A stretch of 64,000 bases of DNA from JAGNDO01 sp963704975 (GTDB lineage Bacteria; Chloroflexota; Anaerolineae; Caldilineales; Caldilineaceae), in contig CAVPIK010000031.1 in assembly GCA_963704975.1 (NCBI GenBank), positions 186,001 through 250,000 on the forward strand, read 5' to 3'. Positions 29,561 to 39,930 of the stretch are shown piece by piece (the first letter of the stretch is position 1; each line of letters begins with the position of its first letter). A program made the translations under genes and the position numbers. The notes under the pieces are model-generated. The model worked only from the letters and a program-made list of their open reading frames with translations. It was not told the origin of the DNA and searched no databases.

Positions 29561-30036
29561 TTACCACTCCCCCACATTCCCCAACGTCCCCGCCCGATAG
29601 GCCTCCACCTTGCGCCGGGTGCCGGGGGAGGCGTCGGCGGGCAGGGCGTCCAGGGGGAAGAGGCGGGCGTCGGCGATCTCCGGGCTGGGGGGACGGTGGC
29701 CCAACGTGAAGGCTTCGCTCAGGAAGCAGATCACGTGGTCGCTCTTGTAGTCCACGAAGTTGGCGAAGATGCCGACCAGCCGCATATCCCCCGGCTGATC
29801 CCCGATCACCGCCCCCACCTCCTCCGCCGCCTCTCGCCGGGCCGCGGTCTCCACGGACTCATCCCGCTTCACCCCGCCGCCGGGGAAGTACCACTGCATC
29901 CTGGTACGTGTGCTTCACCAGCATCACCTGGCCCTCCCGCACCAACATCACCCGCACCCCCATGGTCACCGGGCGGCGGATGCGCCACCACTGCACGGCC
30001 AATTCGATACGCCACCGTCAACAAAAAACTCCGCAT
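29561..30036 (-). CDS. Nudix hydrolase (two frameshifts)
   Basis: About 158 codons. The Nudix box is FPGGGVKRDESVETAARREA then AEEVG (G-x5-E-x7-RE-x2-EE-x-G). The N-terminal part VRVMLVREGQVMLVKHTYQ is recovered by removing one base near 30003 and one near 29900. No zinc ribbon. Substrate unknown; it may clean up nucleotide-sugar or nucleotide derivatives. The ATG at 30036 is preferred. It lies 33 bp after the ketoacyl synthase on the same strand. Confidence 0.8.
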
Positions 30037-30051
30037 CCAGCCCTCTCTTCT

Positions 30052-30083
30052 ACCCAATCAACAAATCAATCAACCAACCTTCC
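30052..30083. repeat. CAATCAACCAATC words
   Basis: CCAATCAACAAATCAATCAACC at the junction of the ketoacyl synthase stop and the Nudix gene. The same word is iterated at 45089-45127 and 56885-56917. Confidence 0.7.
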
Positions 30084-31507
30084 CCACCACCAAACACGCA
30101 TTCTGCCCGCCCAGGCCGAAGGAGTTGGACATGGCGAAGTCCACCCGGCGCGTCCTGGCCCCGTTGGGCACATAGTCCAGATCGCAGTCCGGGTCCGGCG
30201 TCTCGTAGTTGATGGTGGGGTGGATGCGGTCGGTGAAGACGGCCATGATGGTGGCCAGGGCTTCGATGGCCCCGGCCCCGCCAAAGGAGTGGCCGAGCAT
30301 GGATTTGGTGGAATTGACGGCCAGTTGATAGGCATGTTCGCCAAAGAGGCTCTTGATGGCCAGGCTTTCGGTCTTGTCGTTGAGGGGGGTGCTGGTGCCG
30401 TGGGCGTTGATGTGGTCCAACTGCTCTGGGGCCAGACCGGCGTCGGCCAAGGCCCAGCGCATGGCCCGCTGGGCACCCTCGCCGTTGGGTTGCGGAGCCG
30501 CCACGTGGTAGGCATCCGCCGAGGCCGAGTGGCCCAGGATTTCGGCATAGATGCGGGCGCCCCGGGCTTGGGCCGATTCCAAGCTCTCCAAGACCAACAC
30601 CGCCGCGCCTTCGCCGATGATGAAGCCATCCCGATCCTGGTCGAAGGGGCGGCTGGCGGCCTGGGGATTGTCGTTGCGGGTGCTGATGGCCCGCATGGCC
30701 GAGAACCCGGCAAAGAAGGACTCGCACACCAAGCCCTCCACGCCCCCGGCCAACACCCGGTCCGCCACCCCCCGGCGGATCAGCTCCAGCCCTTCGCCGA
30801 TGGCCTGGGTGCCCGCGGCGCAGGCGGTGACCACGGTGCTGAGCGGGCCTTGGGCCCCGAAAATCTGGCTGAGATAGTAGGCGGGCATGTTGGGCAGGCC
30901 GCCTACGGCGGTCATGGGCATCACCCGGAAGCTGCCCGTGCGCCCGGCATGGAGCAGCATCTCTTCGTAGAGGTCGAAGCCCCCCAGCCCTGTACCCAAG
31001 ATCACCCCAGTGCGCTCGCCAAGGTCGCCCGCGGTGGAGAGTCCGGCATCTTCCAAAGCTTGATGGGCCGCGCCCACGGCAAATTGGGACGAGCGGGCCA
31101 TGCGCCGGGCCTCCTTGCGCTCCAAATAGCGCAGGGGGTTCCAATCCTTCACCTCGGCGGCGATGCGGCTGGGGTAGGGCGAGGCGTCGAAGAGGGTCAC
31201 CCGGTCCACGCCGGAGCGCCCGGCCAGCAGATTGTGCCAGGTTTCGCCGGCGCTGTGGCCCACGGGGGTGACCGCGCCCATGCCCGTCACCACCACCCGG
31301 CGGCGGGCGGGACGGTCCAACAAGTCGCCCAGGGCGGCCAGGGCCTTGTCCAGCACCTCGCCGGTCAGGGCAAGGGGGCCGCTCGGGGCTGTCGGGCTGA
31401 AGCTGGGCCAAACTCTGCATGAGCAAGGCCCGGGCCGACGCGGGCAGATGGCTCAACCGCTGGTGGAGCCGGGTCAACTGTGTGGAGGTCGTGCTGTCGT
31501 GGGTCAT
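30070..31507 (-). CDS. Beta-ketoacyl-ACP synthase II-like, with N-terminal extension (one frameshift)
   Basis: About 479 codons. The thiolase-fold core from VVVTGMGAVTPVG has the Cys-His-His triad: TACAAGTQ, NAHGTSTPLND and SMLGHSFGG, as in FabF. It condenses acyl-ACP with malonyl-ACP. About 50 extra residues precede the core (LHQRLSHLPASARALLMQSL), amphipathic and reminiscent of docking or linker helices at PKS module starts. One G is extra in the run at 31374-31378. No acpP, fabD or fabG is adjacent, so its pathway (primary fatty acids or a special lipid) is open. Confidence 0.85.
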
Positions 31508-31700
31508 GGGGTGGCTTTCTAAATAGGGGTGCGGTTTGGGGAGTGGCCACAAAGAACACAAAGATCCCAAAGAAAATAGGTCTTTTTCTCTGCGAATTCT
31601 CTGCGGATCTCGGTGTCCTCGGCGGTTAAATGCTGTTTGAGCCGTTACAAAAAGAGACGAGGTGTCTGTCGGACAACGATACCTTACCTTCGCCCGAAAT

Positions 31701-33016
31701 TCAAGCCATGTGAATTTCCAAGGCCCGCACAAAGGCGAAGAGGGCCTCGTCTTCGGAGACCGGGGCGACGAATTGCAGGCCAAGGGGCAACGCCGGGGCG
31801 GGGCCAAAGTGGGGCCGGGTGAGGGCGGGCATCCCGGCGTGGGTCCAGGGCAGATTCATGGCTGGGCTGCCCGTGGAGAGGATGCCGGCGGGGGCCGGTC
31901 CTGTGGCCGCTGGGCAAAGCCAGAGATCGATCTCCGCGCCCTGCATGGTCGTGTGCAACGTCTCGGCCAGAAGCTCTCGCCCGGCTCGGCCCGTCGGCCA
32001 GATCGTCTTCGCTGACCGCTTTGCCCTCTTCGATCAAAGCCGCGGTGCGGGGGCGGTAGTGCTTGGCCTGGGATGCAAACCATTTTTTGTGAACCTGGGC
32101 CAGTTCCGCCGCGATCATGTTTTGATGGCGCTGGGCGATCTCCTCGATGTCCGCCATCACCGGCACCATGCGGATCTTCACCCCGGCTGCGAGCAATAGG
32201 TCAACCTGGGCGACGAACGCGGCCAGGGCGGCTGGGTCGGTCTGGTCCAAATAAGGTCCATCCGGGATGCCCAGCACGGGCAAGCGGTCGGCTGGCTCGG
32301 CGGCTTCCGGCCTCCCACCAGTGGCAGAGGAGCGAGGCCCCCAAGGCCGCGTCCGCCACGCTGTGGGTGAAGATGCCCACGGTGTCCACGGAAGGCGAGA
32401 AGGGGATCAGCCCGGCGCTGGGGATGCGGTCATAGGTGGGCTTGAAGCCCACAATCCCGCAAAAGGCCGCCGGACGGATCACCGATCCCACGGTCTGGGT
32501 GCCCAGGGCCAGGGGACAGAAGCCCGCGGCCACGGCGGCCGCGGATCCGCTGCTGGAGCCGCCGGGGGTGTGGTCCAGATTGTGGGGGTTGCGGGTCGGA
32601 CCCGGCTCGAAATAGGCAAATTCCGTGGTCACGGTCTTGGCCAGCACCAAGGCCCCGGCCTCCCGCAAGGCGGTCACCGCCTCGGCCTCCTCGCCCTGAT
32701 CCCCGTCGAACACCCAGGGCGGCACCCGGCTGCCCGCCTGGGTGACAAACTCCGCGGCGTGGAAGATGTCCTTCACCCCGATCAGCACGCCAAAGAGGGG
32801 CGGGCGATCCGCCGGGTCGGGGAAGTCCTCCAGCAACTCCTTGGCCTCGGCGTGCAGCCGGGAGCGGCGGTTGCCCTCCTCGGCCACCAACGCCTCGATG
32901 TAGGGGTCCACGGCGTCGATGCGGTCGCAGGTCTCGTCGATGTAGTCGTGGAGATCCAGCTCTCCGCTGCGCAGTTGGGCGGCGATTTCGGTTAGGCTGG
33001 CTTTGTGGGTGTACAT
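31701..33016 (-). CDS. Amidase-signature hydrolase (two frameshifts)
   Basis: About 438 codons. The amidase Ser-cisSer-Lys triad is visible: Lys in GVLIGVKDI, the Gly/Ser-rich GGSSSGSAAAVAAGF, and GSVIRPAAFCGIVGFKPT. It cleaves an amide; it could be a GatA relative but no gatB or gatC is near and the C-terminal half differs, so a catabolic amidase is more likely. Frames change near 32305 and 31985 (an extra base each). AAAAGGAACACCCG precedes the ATG at 33016. Confidence 0.85.
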
Positions 33017-33040
33017 CGGGTGTTCCTTTTCAACTAAAAC

Positions 33041-33187
33041 ATTCCGGGAAAGGGCCGGTTCTTGTTGGGTTGAGTGAATAGTGTTGGCCCATTCCCGGAA
33101 TGGACGCGGAACGCGGGTGCCGCCCCCAATCCCGGAATGGGCCAACGAATCTGCCTGCACCCAACAAGAACCGGCCCTTTCCGGGAT
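33041..33187. repeat. Long double hairpin, CCGGGAAAGGGCCGGTTC words
   Basis: Outer arms CCGGGAAAGGGCCGGTTCTT and its complement (33041-33072 and 33158-33187) enclose inner arms GTTGGCCCATTCC and GGAATGGGCCAAC. It begins 25 nt upstream of the amidase ATG, so it is in its 5' leader or upstream region. Confidence 0.9.
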
Positions 33188-33228
33188 TGTCCCTTCCGTT
33201 TCCAAAAGAGGACGCACACTCAATCCCC

Positions 33229-33684
33229 TCACAACGCCTTGCGAAACTGCACCACCCGCCCAACTTCCTCATAACCCAAGGCCGCATGGGCATCCAAACT
33301 GACGCTATTCTCGATCTCCGCGTCCGAGGCCATCTCCGTCAGCCCCAGGGATCTGGCCCAGGCTTCGGCGGCCCGCACCAAGGCCCCGCCCACCCCCGTG
33401 CGCCGCAGATCCGGGTCCACGTACCAGCCTTCGATATAGCCCACGGGGGAACTGTCGCAGCCATCCGCATAGGGACGGGTCCCCGCCTCCAAAAAGCCGC
33501 CCAATGACCCATCCGGGCGCACGGCCACAAAGGTGGCCAGGGTCGGGTCCGCGGTGGCGAAGAAGGCGGTGATCTCCTGGGCGTGTTCATCCCCCCGGCC
33601 TTTCGGCTCGCTGGGCCACAGGGCTTCCCTCATGCGTAGCCATTCGGTGTGATCTTGTGGGGTAACGGGTCGAATTGTCAGCAT
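33229..33684 (-). CDS. GNAT acetyltransferase resembling AAC(6') enzymes
   Basis: 151 residues, intact. The pattern MREALWPSE, then LGGFLEAGTRPYADGC, SPVGYIEGWYVDPDLRRTGV (the acetyl-CoA loop), ASDAEIENSVSLDAHAALGY and EVGRVVQFRK follows the AAC(6')-Ig-like aminoglycoside 6'-N-acetyltransferase family closely. Environmental members do not always give resistance, so activity is inference. The stop is followed directly by the amidase-leader hairpin. Confidence 0.8.
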   Translation of the reverse strand: MLTIRPVTPQDHTEWLRMREALWPSEPKGRGDEHAQEITAFFATADPTLATFVAVRPDGSLGGFLEAGTRPYADGCDSSPVGYIEGWYVDPDLRRTGVGGALVRAAEAWARSLGLTEMASDAEIENSVSLDAHAALGYEEVGRVVQFRKAL

Positions 33685-33691
33685 CGTATTG

Positions 33692-34154
33692 TTAACCCGC
33701 TTTGGTTTCGATACGCCGCCAGTCAGTGAATGGTCAACGGACGTTTCGTTGGCGGCTACTCAACCGACGCTGGCTCGTGCGGATGCCAGCGCAGGTTGAG
33801 TAGCCCGACCGATCCCTACACATTTATCTACGGCGAGAGTCAGGGCGTATCGAAACCGCAGCGGGTGAGATGGGGGCTGGGGTTAACCCGCTTTGGTTTC
33901 GATACGCCGCCAGTCACTGAATGGTCAACGGACGTTTCGTTGGCGGCTACTCAACCGACGCTGGCTCGTGCGGATGCCAGCGCAGGTTGAGTAGCCCGAC
34001 CGATCCCTACACATTTATCTACGGCGAGAGTCAGGGCGTATCGAAACCGCAGCGGGTCAGATGGGGGCTGGGTTGTTAACCCGCTTTGGTTTCGATACGC
34101 CGCCAGTCAATGAATGGTCAACGGACGTTTCGGTGGCGGCTACTCAACCGACGC
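33692..34154. repeat. Array of GGTTGAGTAG elements (one partial, two full)
   Basis: A right half at 33692-33773, then two full units starting at 33790 and 33981, 191 bp apart. They carry the same outer and inner inverted pairs as the array at 29038, with a different left spacer. The array fills the gap before the hydrolase stop. Confidence 0.95.
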
Positions 34155-34163
34155 TGAATTGCG

Positions 34164-35407
34164 TTATCGCTCGAGCACCGGCACATAGACCCGATACGGC
34201 ATACTCACCCGGCTCTCCAACTCGGCAAAGGCCCCAAGCAGATCCGTGGTCGAGAGGGTGCAATGCCCATAGCCGTCCGTGACAAAGTTGGCATGGAGCC
34301 ACCCGCTGCCCGCATCCCGCACCTTTTGGGCGTACAGCCCCTCGTGGAAATAAGGCACCACCGGATCCCCCGTGGTGTGGGCGGTGACCAGGGGCACGCT
34401 CAACTGGCCCGAGGGCGTGTACAGGGTCGCCATCTTCTCCTCGATCCCGGGATCGGCGCTGAAGCGGGCCACCCCGGCGTTGAGCGCGGCGTCGTCCGCG
34501 GAACCAGCATAGATCGTGGTCGTGTTGCTATACGGATTGCCCCCCAGCTTGACCGTGGCGTCGTTGGTCGCCATCACATTATACCAAAGCAGGGTCTCGA
34601 TGGTCTTCTCAATGCTGCTGTCCAAACGGGCAGGGTCCGGGTCCGTGGCCGCGCCGGTGACGGCCAGCAGTTGGCTCACTGTGTACGCGTTGGCCGAATC
34701 CAGGATCGCCGGGCGCACGGTGTTCGTGTAGACATTGTCCCAATCCCCCATCAAACTGGTGGGCACGCTGATGGCGCTGCCCGGCAGCAGGTCCGGGAAA
34801 AAAGTAGTCGAAGACTATCCGAAAGTCGCCAAAATACCCAACCTGGGACTGGAAGCCCCCCAGAGGTCCGCAAATCGCAAGCCCCCCATCATAGACCTCC
34901 GGGAACTGTTCCACCGAAAGGGCCGTAATCAACCCACCTTCGGACACCCCGACCAGCAGCACCCGGTCCGGCGCGCCATATTTGGTCGGTGAAGATCTCC
35001 ACCACGTCCAACAGATCCGCCACCCCTTCCTGCACCGCCAACCCATTGACACTGTAGCCGCTGGCCGCAAACGCATAGCCCAAAAAGGTCACCGTGCCGG
35101 GGATGTCCAGCCCCGGCACCCCAAGCTGATCCTCTGGGATGCCCACGGGCTGGGCCGGGTCCACATAGCCGTGGGCATAGACCACCAACGTGCGATTCCA
35201 AACGCTGGGCATACAAATGCGATAGGTCGCCCCGCTGGCCTGGGTGCCGTCCGGGTCGCACGCCAAAGGCGCAATCGGCTGATTGGGGCCGATCTCTGCG
35301 GCCAAGGTTAAATGGGGGGAGGTGGCAAAAAGAGCCAGCATCAGCCCAATCAGCCCCACCGCAAGCAGAAGAGAGAGGGGGGCGCGGACAGCTTGGCGGG
35401 TTGACAT
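34164..35407 (-). CDS. Secreted alpha/beta-hydrolase-like protein (two frameshifts)
   Basis: About 414 codons. Signal peptide to about residue 40 (LLLAVGLIGLMLALFATS...TLAAE). The hydrolase fold is suggested by LVVYAHGYVDP (oxyanion strand), the nucleophile elbow LLVGVSEGG (Ser), and late HTTGDPVVPY and DGYGHC as Asp and His candidates. An exported esterase or peptidase is likely. Frames change near 34985 and in a T-run near 34800. Cotranscribed with the secreted protein upstream (35442), whose stop is 34 bp away. Confidence 0.75.
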
Positions 35408-35441
35408 AGACGACTCCTGGAGTGGAAATGAGGCGAGCAAG

Positions 35442-36772
35442 TTAGCGTGTAATCATGGGCAAATAGAGTTCCCGCACCGCGCCGGGGTCCACAAAGGGCA
35501 TGGCGCTCACCTGCACGGTGATGGGCGTGACTGTGCGATTGTAGACCGACTGGCCCACATTGGCCGACGTCCCCGCGGGCAGAATCATCCCCGCCAGGGT
35601 GATGGCGGCCAAGCCGGTGGGATTGTTGATGATCAACCCCGTGTCCGCATAGGATTTTTGATCTCCCGTGTCGCCAGCATCTACAGCACCGTTGTCCGAG
35701 TAATAATTGGCCGCACTGCCGCCGCCCACGTTGGTGTTAGGAAAGGCCACGACCATCCCCCCCGGACCCGCCGGCGTCGCCGCTGACCTGATACCCATTG
35801 GAAGAGGGACCCACCGGCCACGCCGTCCGGGTTGCCGTCGATGGCGGCGTTGTTGCCGTTGCTGTCGAAGAAGCTGGTCAACCCCGTTGTGGCCGGATCG
35901 TTCAGATCCAAGGAGGTGCGAATGCTTTCCACGGTGGTGCCTTGGGGCAAACCGCTGGTGTTCAGCGTGGTCTCAAACGCAAAACGCTCCCGGTAAAAGG
36001 CCACATTCAAGGCGCTTCCTCCCTGCATGGCCCGCACTGGCCCTTGGACCGTGAGGGTGACATTGCCCGAAATGCCCACCGCGCCCCCAACTGTCTCCTC
36101 GTTGAAGGTGAAGGGAAGAACGGAGCTAGCTTGCCGCTGACCCGGATCTTCTGCCGGTCCAGCACATCCGGCCCGCCGTGCAGGCGCAGATCCGCCAGGC
36201 CGATGAAGTTGTTCGGGTCAAAGGCCGCGGAGAAGACCGGGGTCGTCACCGTCTGCCCAGCCTGATTCCAGGTGACATAAGACGTGGCGCTGCGGGTCAA
36301 CGTGGTGGATCGGTAAAGATAGACCGTCCCCGACGCCCCAGAGAGGGGATCGTGGGCCTGGATCACCTGGCGGTTGGCGGACGCGGGCCTGGGCATCCAC
36401 CGGCCACTCGGCCAGCCCGGCCGCGCTGCCCGCGTCCCGGGCCATGAAGACCAGCACGTCGTTGGCGTCCAACAGCCCATCTTCCGAGGCCACGTAGGTA
36501 TTCGAGCCATCCCGCTCATCGATCTGGAAGGGGATGGGGGCCCAAGTGCTGCCGTTAAACGCATACAGCGCCAACTCGGCAATGGGCGCACCGGCCAGAT
36601 CCGGCAGGGCGGAGCCGACGACTTCCACTGGATCTTCGGCCCGGGCGGTGGACAGTCCGGCGGACGGCACGTTCGGTTGAGCTTGGGCCGGGGCACCGGT
36701 CACGGCAAGCCCCAAGATCAGGGCAAGCCCAAGGCTTATGGCCCCGACTCGGAAGAGAAGTGTTTTGGTCAT
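35442..36772 (-). CDS. Secreted protein of unknown function (several frameshifts)
   Basis: About 443 codons. A signal peptide (MTKTLLFRVGAISLGLALIL..APAQA) is followed by beta-rich sequence with no family that I recognise: ELALYAFNGSTWAPIPFQID, DANDVLVFMARD, VYLYRSTTLTRSATSYV, NVTLTVQGPVRAM, and a C-terminal stretch ending LYLPMITR. Extra bases near 36385, 35797 and 35765; one base missing near 36115. It is first in a two-gene unit with the hydrolase at 34164, so the pair may act together at the cell surface. Confidence 0.65.
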
Positions 36773-36885
36773 GGTATGGCTCCAAAGTTTGCGGTACATG
36801 ATGACATAAATATCTATAAGCGGTGCGCCAACCAGGTCACGGATTCGGTTGGCGCACGTTTTACGTAATACCCAAGGCAGGCTAG

Positions 36886-36980
36886 CTCCCGCCGGTTGAC
36901 CCACTTGGTTTCGATACGGCCTTCCTCCAATGGTTGCGGATTTCTGTGGTCAACTCGGCCTACTCAACCGGCGTTGGCTT
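36886..36980. repeat. Partial GGTTGAGTAG element
   Basis: Keeps the inner GGTTTCGATACGG arm and the right end CCTACTCAACCGGCG, without the left half. It resembles the copy at 5996-6136 more than the arrays. Confidence 0.8.
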
Positions 36981-37002
36981 GTCTGTCTTGATAACCCCGT
37001 AT

Positions 37003-39930
37003 TTACAAGACCTTCTGCACCGACAACAGATTCCCCAACGCCCCATCATTGGCCTGGGCGATCCCATCCGCAGATCCCAGCACCACCACCCGGCCGGCGG
37101 CGCTGAAGCCACTCAACACCTCGCCCAACTGGCGGAAGTCGGCCACGCTGGTGCTCAGCACTTGGTCCCGGATGGCCTGTCGTTCCTCCACGGTGGAGCC
37201 GAGCAGGGTGCGCACCAGGGCGGTGTAGCCCTTGGAATCGGGCATTTGATAGGCGTCCAGCCGGCCAATGGCCCCGATGATGCTCTTGGTCAGCTCCTCT
37301 TGGGGCAGGTCAACGCTCCCGCAGATAGGCCCCCACGCTGTCATAGATGGCCAGGGTGTCGGCCAGGTTGGGGTCCCGATACGAGAGATAGGCGTAGATC
37401 CCCGAATGGCGGTCAAAGCTGACAAAGCCGCCGTACGCGCCCCCCTGCACCCGCACCTTCTCCCAAATGTAGCCCGTGCGCAGGAAGTTGGAGATGGCGA
37501 TCATGGAGCCGCTGTACTCGTAGCCCAGGTCGTACAGGTTGACCCCCTTGCCCACATAGTTGACCTGGGCCGGGATGGTCAGCCCCTCGTGGCTGGGGAA
37601 GCTGGCCCGCTGCCAGCGTCACCGGCTGCACGGGGCCGTCGGGCAGATCGGCCAGGAAGCTGTCCAGGGCCGGGCGGATGGTGTCCCAGCCCTCGCCGTC
37701 CACGGTGATGTTGCAGAGCATGGCGTTGCGGTTGAGCAGGATGGTGCGGATGCGTTCCAGCTTGGCCAAAATGCCCGGCCAGTCGCTCTCGATCTCCTGG
37801 GCCAGTTGGCGCAGGAAGAAGAGGCTGCTCACCCCGCTCCACTGTTCGGAAAGCCAGTCGGCCTCGTTGAAGCTGGCCCGCAGCCGGTCGTTGACAAAGC
37901 AGTGGCCGCTGGGGATCACCCCGGACTCCTTGCGGGCCTTGCTTTCCAGCACCAACTGGCGGAAACGCTCCGGGTTGTCCAGGCGCACGGTGGTCAGCAC
38001 ATCGGCCATGATGCCCAGCATCTCCGGCACCTGGGCCACGGTGGACTTGCCCCGAAACAGCAGCCACGCCACCGCCTCGTCGGACTCAAGCTGGGCGGAT
38101 TCCAAGCGGTCGGTCCACAGGCCGCCGGTCTTGCGCCCGATGCGCTGGGTCAGCTTGACGTAATCCTCGTCTTGCGTGCCCATTTGCAGCAAGGCCCGGC
38201 TGAAGAGGGGCACATAGGGCAGCAGATCCTGGGGCAGGGTGTGCAGATCAAAGCCCAGATCCAGATAGACAATGCCGTTGGTGGCCAGGTCGTGGACCAG
38301 CACCCGGCTGCCCTGGAGTCGTGGACTCGACGCTGGGGATGGACTTCTCTTCCCGTGGCAGATCGGCCAAGGTCAGGGTGGGGATGGTGGCCAGGGCCTC
38401 CGGGCTGTCCGGGGTCTCCTGGGCCAGGCGCAGGGCGTGGGTCTCGGTGATCACGTTCATCACGTCGTCCGGGGTCATGGCGGCCCAGGCCGCGTCCAGC
38501 CGGGCCTGCTCCGCCGCGTCCCTCGCCGGGCCGACCGTGGGGTCCGGCTGCAGGAGGATGGTGGCCCGGTGGGGGTTCTCCACCAGATAGCGGCGGATGC
38601 GCTCCTGCAAGATGCCGGGCTGATCCGCCAACATGGATTTGACCTCGGCCAAGGGCGCCTCGAAAGCCAAATGGTCCACGGGATCCTGGCCGTTGGCCCA
38701 TTCGCCCACCACCCGCATCATCATGGCCAGCCCACGGGGGAAGGAGCCGGTGTTGTTCTCCCGCAGGTTGAATTCCAGGGTGTTGACCGCGGCTTCGATG
38801 CTTTCCGGGTCCAGCCCTTCGTCGGCCACCTGGGAAAGGGTCGAAAGGATCAGCGCCTCGACTTCCGGGGCCTGGGCCGGATCGATCCCTTTCAGCCCAG
38901 CGGAAAAGGTCATCTGGCGCAGGTCATCCCCAAAGCCGCCGCCGGTCATGCCTTCGCCCAGGCCGGAATCGATCAACGCCTTTTGCAGGGGCGCGCCGGA
39001 CATGCCCACCAAGGTGTAGGACAAAATGCTGATCAGCAGCATCTCCGCCGGGCTGGAGACCTCCGGGGGCATGGCCCACTCCACCACAACCATGCCCTTG
39101 TTGTCGCCGCCCGGCTCATCCCCGGCATCGTAGCCGATGGTGACCTGCCGGGGCGCGTCAAAGGGGGGCTGAATGGGGATGGACGCGTCCACGTCCAACG
39201 CGCCGAACTCGGAGAGATAGGCGTCCAGCAGGCGCAGCCGCTCCGTGGGCTCGTCGTCCCCGGCAAAGAAGATCATGGCGTTGGACGGGTGATAGTAGGT
39301 GTCGTGGAAATTCTTGAACTGCTCGTAGGTCAGATCCGGCATCACCGCCGGGTCGCCGCCGGAATCGTTGGCATAGACCGTGTCGGGGAAGAGGCTCTGG
39401 CGGCCATAGCGATAGAGCAGGCTGTCCGGCGAGGAGTACGCGCCCTTCATCTCGTTGAAGACCACGCCCTTGAAGCTCAGGTCGTCCTCCGGCCCCTCCA
39501 TCTCAAAATGCCAGCCCTCCTGGGCCAAAATCTGCGGGGTGATGCGGGGGAAGAAGACGGCGTCCAAATAGACATCGACCAAGTTGTAAAAGTCCTGCAA
39601 ATTGGCGCTGGCCACGGGATAGATGGTGCGGTCCGGGCTGGTGAAGGCGTTGAGAAAGGTCTTCAACGACCCCTTGAGCAGCTCGGTGAACGGCTCTTTG
39701 AGGGGATACTTGCGGGATCCGCACAGCACCGAATGCTCCATAATGTGGGGCAGCCCGGTCGAATCCGCCGGCGGCGTGCGGAAGGCGATGCCGAAGCTCT
39801 TGTTCTCGTCATCGTTCTGCAACGACAGCAGATCCGCCCCGCTCTGCACATGCCGATAGCGCCGGGCCACCGTGTTCAGCTCGTGGATCGTCTCTTCTCG
39901 AATCAGTTCAAAACCGTGGGTGAGGGTCAT
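37003..39930 (-). CDS. M16C metallopeptidase, presequence-protease (PreP) type (three frameshifts)
   Basis: About 975 codons, the length of PreP/Cym1. The inverted zinc motif H62-I-M-E65-H66 lies in LPHIMEHSVLCGS and the distal ligand Glu in FNEMKGAYSSPDS; a second M16 half without zinc ligands follows. No signal peptide, so a cytoplasmic oligopeptidase that degrades unstructured peptides is likely. Frames change near 38322, 37612 and 37312 (an extra base each). The start overlaps the stop of the acyl-CoA dehydrogenase (ATGA). Confidence 0.9.

Noticed and set aside
31701..33016. gatA, subunit of the tRNA amidotransferase
   Set aside because: The amidase triad is shared by the whole family, gatB and gatC are not adjacent, and the C-terminal half does not look like GatA.
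33229..33684. Antibiotic-resistance island
   Set aside because: The AAC(6')-like gene has no mobile element, integron or resistance neighbours; such genes are common chromosomal GNATs.
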